Source of the DNA: Pontederia crassipes
Lineage: Eukaryota; Streptophyta; Magnoliopsida; Commelinales; Pontederiaceae
DNA: 64,000 nt
Assembly (NCBI GenBank): GCA_030549335.1
Contig: CM060194.1
Coordinates: 75,180,077-75,244,076, forward strand
Reading direction: 5' to 3'
Part shown: positions 60,802 to 64,000 of the stretch, in pieces
How positions within the stretch are numbered: the first letter of the stretch is position 1
Layout of the letters: every line of letters starts with the position of its first letter
Position numbers and translations under genes: made by a program
Notes under the pieces: model-generated
Database searches by the model: none
What the model was told of the DNA's origin: nothing
What the model saw: the letters and a program-made list of their open reading frames with translations, nothing else

Positions 60802-60907
60802 TGGGCTCACCCAGATTGGCTAATGGGCTGGATGACAAGGATTTATATTCACCAATTTTATTTTAATGGGCTGGATGACAAGAATTTATATTCACCAATT
60901 TTATTTA
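60802..60907 (-). promoter_or_regulatory. Site II motifs of RPL21, one copied by a 43-bp tandem duplication
   Basis: TGGGCT occurs on the plus strand at 60802, 60824 and 60867 (AGCCCA on the gene strand). The second and third lie in a tandem pair of 43-bp units, 60822-60864 and 60865-60907, that differ at one or two bases. Site II elements are bound by TCP factors and drive ribosomal-protein genes in dividing cells. Confidence 0.6.
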
Positions 60908-60930
60908 GAAAAACAACAACAATAAATTGT

Positions 60931-60931
<1 letters not shown>

Positions 60932-60969
<38 letters not shown>
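60932..60969. repeat. (AAT)n microsatellite
   Basis: About 12 units of a TAA/AAT triplet just beyond the RPL21 promoter motifs. Confidence 0.9.
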
Positions 60970-63743
60970 TTATATGTATAGTAAAAGCAATGAATAAATA
61001 AATTATTTTTAAGCTCTCATTATATTTATGAGTCAATATTATGTTAGTCAGTAATGATTACTTTAATTATCATTTATTATTGAATCTGGTGTTGATTTGC
61101 ATTCTTTAAAATCCTAGCATTTAAATTGTGAGTTGTTGGAAATTATATTACTAAATGTCAATATTATTATGTTTGGTTTAGTCTCTCTGCAGTAAAAATC
61201 TATTTTGCTGAAGGAAAATACTGTTAGGAAAAGGTTTTGTATATCTTTGTCAATAATATCTTGATCAAACTAAGCAAATTTTTTTTATAAACAAGGAGTT
61301 TATACATTTTTGGGAAAATGTGTTTCCTTTATAGTAGCCCAGTGTTGTGTAGAAAACAGAAGTAATTAAATTATTGTTTTTAATTTTATTTTATTACATC
61401 ATTACACTGGGGATTTATAAAATATATATATGTTATAAAAAACAATATATGTAAACGGATTGAATTTTCCTTTTCTATCTTGATAATGGGGAAATGAATA
61501 ATTCTAACAATAGTCTTTACTTTTTTATGTGTTGCTTATTTTTTTATTAATAGAATTATCATCCAATTCATATTTTACAACAAAATAATTGCCTTTAGCT
61601 ATCACGAAATATTACTTAATAACTTAATTGTAGTCGACCCATCAAATATTAAGCTGAAAACATGGACAAACATCATTGAGATAAGATTAAATCGGTCAAC
61701 TTCATTTTTATCGAAACTACCTTAAAAAAATAAAATACCACTATATTTAATCTAGACGATTTCTTATATGCAAACATAACGAATTCTATCCACCATCCAG
61801 AATAAAAAAATTTATCCCCATAATACTATTCTCCTTGGCTCTGTTTGTTTATAGAATAATAATTTCATGAATAAAGACATTTTTTCTTCTCATTTTAATT
61901 TTTCTTGAGTCAAGAATAATCTTATTCCACCATTTTAAAAAAATACTTTATTTCTAAAAAGTGCATTTTTTGATCGGGTCATATTTTTTAAAAATAGCAA
62001 AATTATCCTTTTAACTTTTTTTATTAATAACTGACTTGTTTGACAGAAAAAAAAGGGATAAATGTTTATTCTATTGTTTATCCATGAAACAAACAGCCCC
62101 CTTGAAAATAAAAAATAATATTCCTTATAAATTATTCTTTGATCGAACAAAAAAGGATAGATGAATAATATACAAATATATATAACATTTTTAAATTTGT
62201 GAGTCCACGTAAGTCATAATTTTAAACAATTGTGAGGATGCTTAAAAAAGAAGATATGCACTTTAACCTCAATTACGAACATACTAGAATATTTTAAAAT
62301 GCTAAATTATGTTTAAAATTAACAAGGGAGAAATGTATTAGGGAACCTGAACCCGGGAAAATGGCCGCCATAAAAAAAATAATTTTTATTCACGGATGAA
62401 GTGTTCACATATTTGTATCCGTAAAGATAATACAAGGAAAAAAGTGGTTTGGGACAATTGCTACGTAACTTGAGTTGTGGTCAGGCAAAATTCTTCAAAA
62501 TTAAACCATGCATGTGTGGAATCATGAAACAAATTAATGTCTCATCTACTTGAATGTACGATCCTAATTCCAAAAACTCTCATCTCAAGATAAGGTTCAC
62601 AAGGTTTGACCACATATTATTAGGAAATAGCAAAACAGAAACAAAGTCATCTAGGGTCGAAAGTATTCAAATAAATTTAGGTACCCCTAGAGTTTAATTG
62701 ATCTCTTCTACTTCGAGATTAATCCAAGAGGCCTTGTAGGTTGTCTTGAGCTTTCTAATAGGTGGATGCACTTTTTCTAAAGTTGAGTGCAAAATTGATA
62801 TTCGAGTCGTGAAATTGTTTGGTGCTCTCACGCTTGCAAACCTTAGCAGGAATATCTAGTCGCAGACTCGCGGTCTTAATAATTTTGTCTCACACGATGG
62901 CGAGATGCCATTTCATCGTACATCTACTCTGCAACACCATTCCGTCCGTGTGATGCCCCTATATTCTCCTCTGGTACTAGATATCATAATTGTTTATCTT
63001 CATTGGATTTATCTCAAAAATCTTCGAAGATGATAAGCAATTCCATTTTCTTACTTTAAATAAAGATTCACGTAGTCTAGTACTCTAGTTAAAAGAAATT
63101 GGCATTCTCATCGAAAAACTCCCATGATCATACGCAGATTATAGACAACAACATGGAAAATGTTATTGAAATCACATAATAACTCCTTTATAGGAACAAC
63201 AAAATAGTGAGGTAGCAAATGTGCCCTCTAATTTCATAGTAGTGCAGCGACTCACCTCTATACTTTACATGATATTGTCTGCTCTGTTCCCACCCTATGA
63301 TCACAATTTCTTAATGCGTCCTCCAATATTAGAATAATGTCAGGATATTGTCCACTCAACTCCCATCCTATGCTCACGATTGTCTAATATGTCCTACCAA
63401 GTCAAGGTTTTGCTACTATATACATCTAGCATCTTCCTCTGTGACTTGTATATTTAGGACTAATTCAAGGCATCGTGCATCCTCTTCTCATTATGGGACT
63501 CAACGTCCTCGTTGAGTGATTGCACATCACCATGCACTGAGGTTCACACTATCAGAGCAACTAACTACTTCAACATAGTTATCTTAGAATAATTCAAACT
63601 TGTAACTATCTCTAGTTTATTAGGTTCACTTACGTATTACATGGAATGTATAATGGAGGTCATGATGTGTGTTCTGTTGTAACTAACACATCTATAAATT
63701 AATAACAGAACTCAATGATTCTGTGCCGAAAAATTATATCTTT
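60970..63743. other. AT-rich right-hand region, no gene seen
   Basis: Contains the hAT-like MITE at 61837. The part from about 63240 is likely the LTR of the copia element at the end. A pair of diverged segments, 63270-63330 and 63350-63405 (both with ATATTGTC and CCCTATG/CCTATGCTCAC), may be an internal duplication. Confidence 0.4.
61837..62100. mobile_element. hAT-like MITE
   Basis: The left end GGCTCTGTTTGTTTATAG is mirrored on the right as the complement of GGGGCTGTTTGTTTCATG (62083-62100). These GGSNNTGTTTGTTT termini are common in plant hAT-type MITEs. The 264-bp interior is AT-rich with poly(T) runs. A 4-base CCTT lies outside both ends but a full 8-bp TSD is not clear. Confidence 0.5.
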
Positions 63744-64000
63744 ATGGTATCAGAGCCACCATGACAACTCCACTGACTACCACAACATCTATCACCAACT
63801 CATCACCAAATTTGATCACACTTCCTTCTTCCAATCAACTGAACCATTTTTTGACGTTGAAGCTTTCATCAACCAATTATTTACTCTGAAAAACACAGCT
63901 GCTACCTCTTCTCCGTAGCCTTGAATTAGAAGGATTTGTTGATGGCACACTTCCCTGTCCCACGACAGAAACAGAACCAACAACCCCTAGTGATTCAACT
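63743..64000 (+). mobile_element. Start of a Ty1/copia retrotransposon, cut by the window edge
   Basis: The primer-binding site TGGTATCAGAGC lies at 63745-63756. The gag ATG follows at 63760 and the frame reads copia gag sequence (LKLSSTNYLL, then LPLLRSLELEGFVDGTLPC). An in-frame TGA replaces the tryptophan expected after NYLL, so this copy is defective. The upstream LTR was not delimited. Confidence 0.75.

Noticed and set aside
1..64000. CRISPR array, bacterial operon, phage or organelle insertion
   Set aside because: No regular spaced repeats, no ribosome-binding-site-led gene clusters and no chloroplast or mitochondrial genes were seen; all genes have plant nuclear introns.

Overview
This 64-kb window is nuclear DNA of a flowering plant. 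It holds five spliced genes whose exons join in frame at GT/AG sites, in an AT-rich setting full of SINEs, LINEs, LTR elements and small inverted-repeat DNA elements. The genes are a chloroplast photosystem II factor, a two-domain tRNA methyltransferase, an R2R3-MYB, a bifunctional FMN hydrolase/riboflavin kinase, a RING-VWA E3 ligase, plus ribosomal protein eL21 near the right end (six genes in all). Coding regions are not GC-rich and a self-incompatibility S1-type fragment is present, so a non-grass angiosperm is likely. I cannot name the species.

Layout: (1) 153-1434 (+) PSB28, two exons. (2) 2874-9402 (+) a TRM140-type protein with two methyltransferase domains, 12 exons; its last intron contains a duplicated segment interrupted by a SINE joined to a fragment of an AIR9-like gene. 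(3) 9.4-18.5 kb: a SINE, a TRIM-like element, one stray clade-A PP2C exon and a degenerate L1-type LINE. (4) 18964-19893 (-) R2R3-MYB, three exons. (5) 20-27 kb: gene-poor, with a decayed S1-family (SPH) gene, tandem duplications and a near-perfect 41-bp-arm hairpin. (6) 27235-41898 (-) FMN hydrolase/riboflavin kinase (FHY), ten exons; introns 5 and 7 are swollen by a degenerate chromovirus (Ty3/gypsy), an RTE-LINE tail, L1 fragments and SINEs, several with clear target-site duplications. (7) 43892-47614 (-) RING-H2/VWA E3 ligase of the WAV3/WAVH/EDA40 family, two exons. (8) 47.6-59.3 kb: no convincing gene; inverted-repeat elements, a 126-bp tandem duplication and a 773-bp foldback Mutator-like element with a 10-bp TSD. 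(9) 59385-60640 (-) RPL21, two exons, with telo-box and site II promoter motifs. (10) 60.7-64 kb: AT-rich, an hAT-like MITE, and the start of a Ty1/copia element running off the window.

The genes are unrelated housekeeping and regulatory loci and do not form a cluster or pathway. I found no new defence or metabolic system. The most unusual structures are the AIR9-SINE composite insert inside the TRM140 intron, the roughly 10.3-kb nested-transposon intron of FHY, and the 773-bp foldback element.
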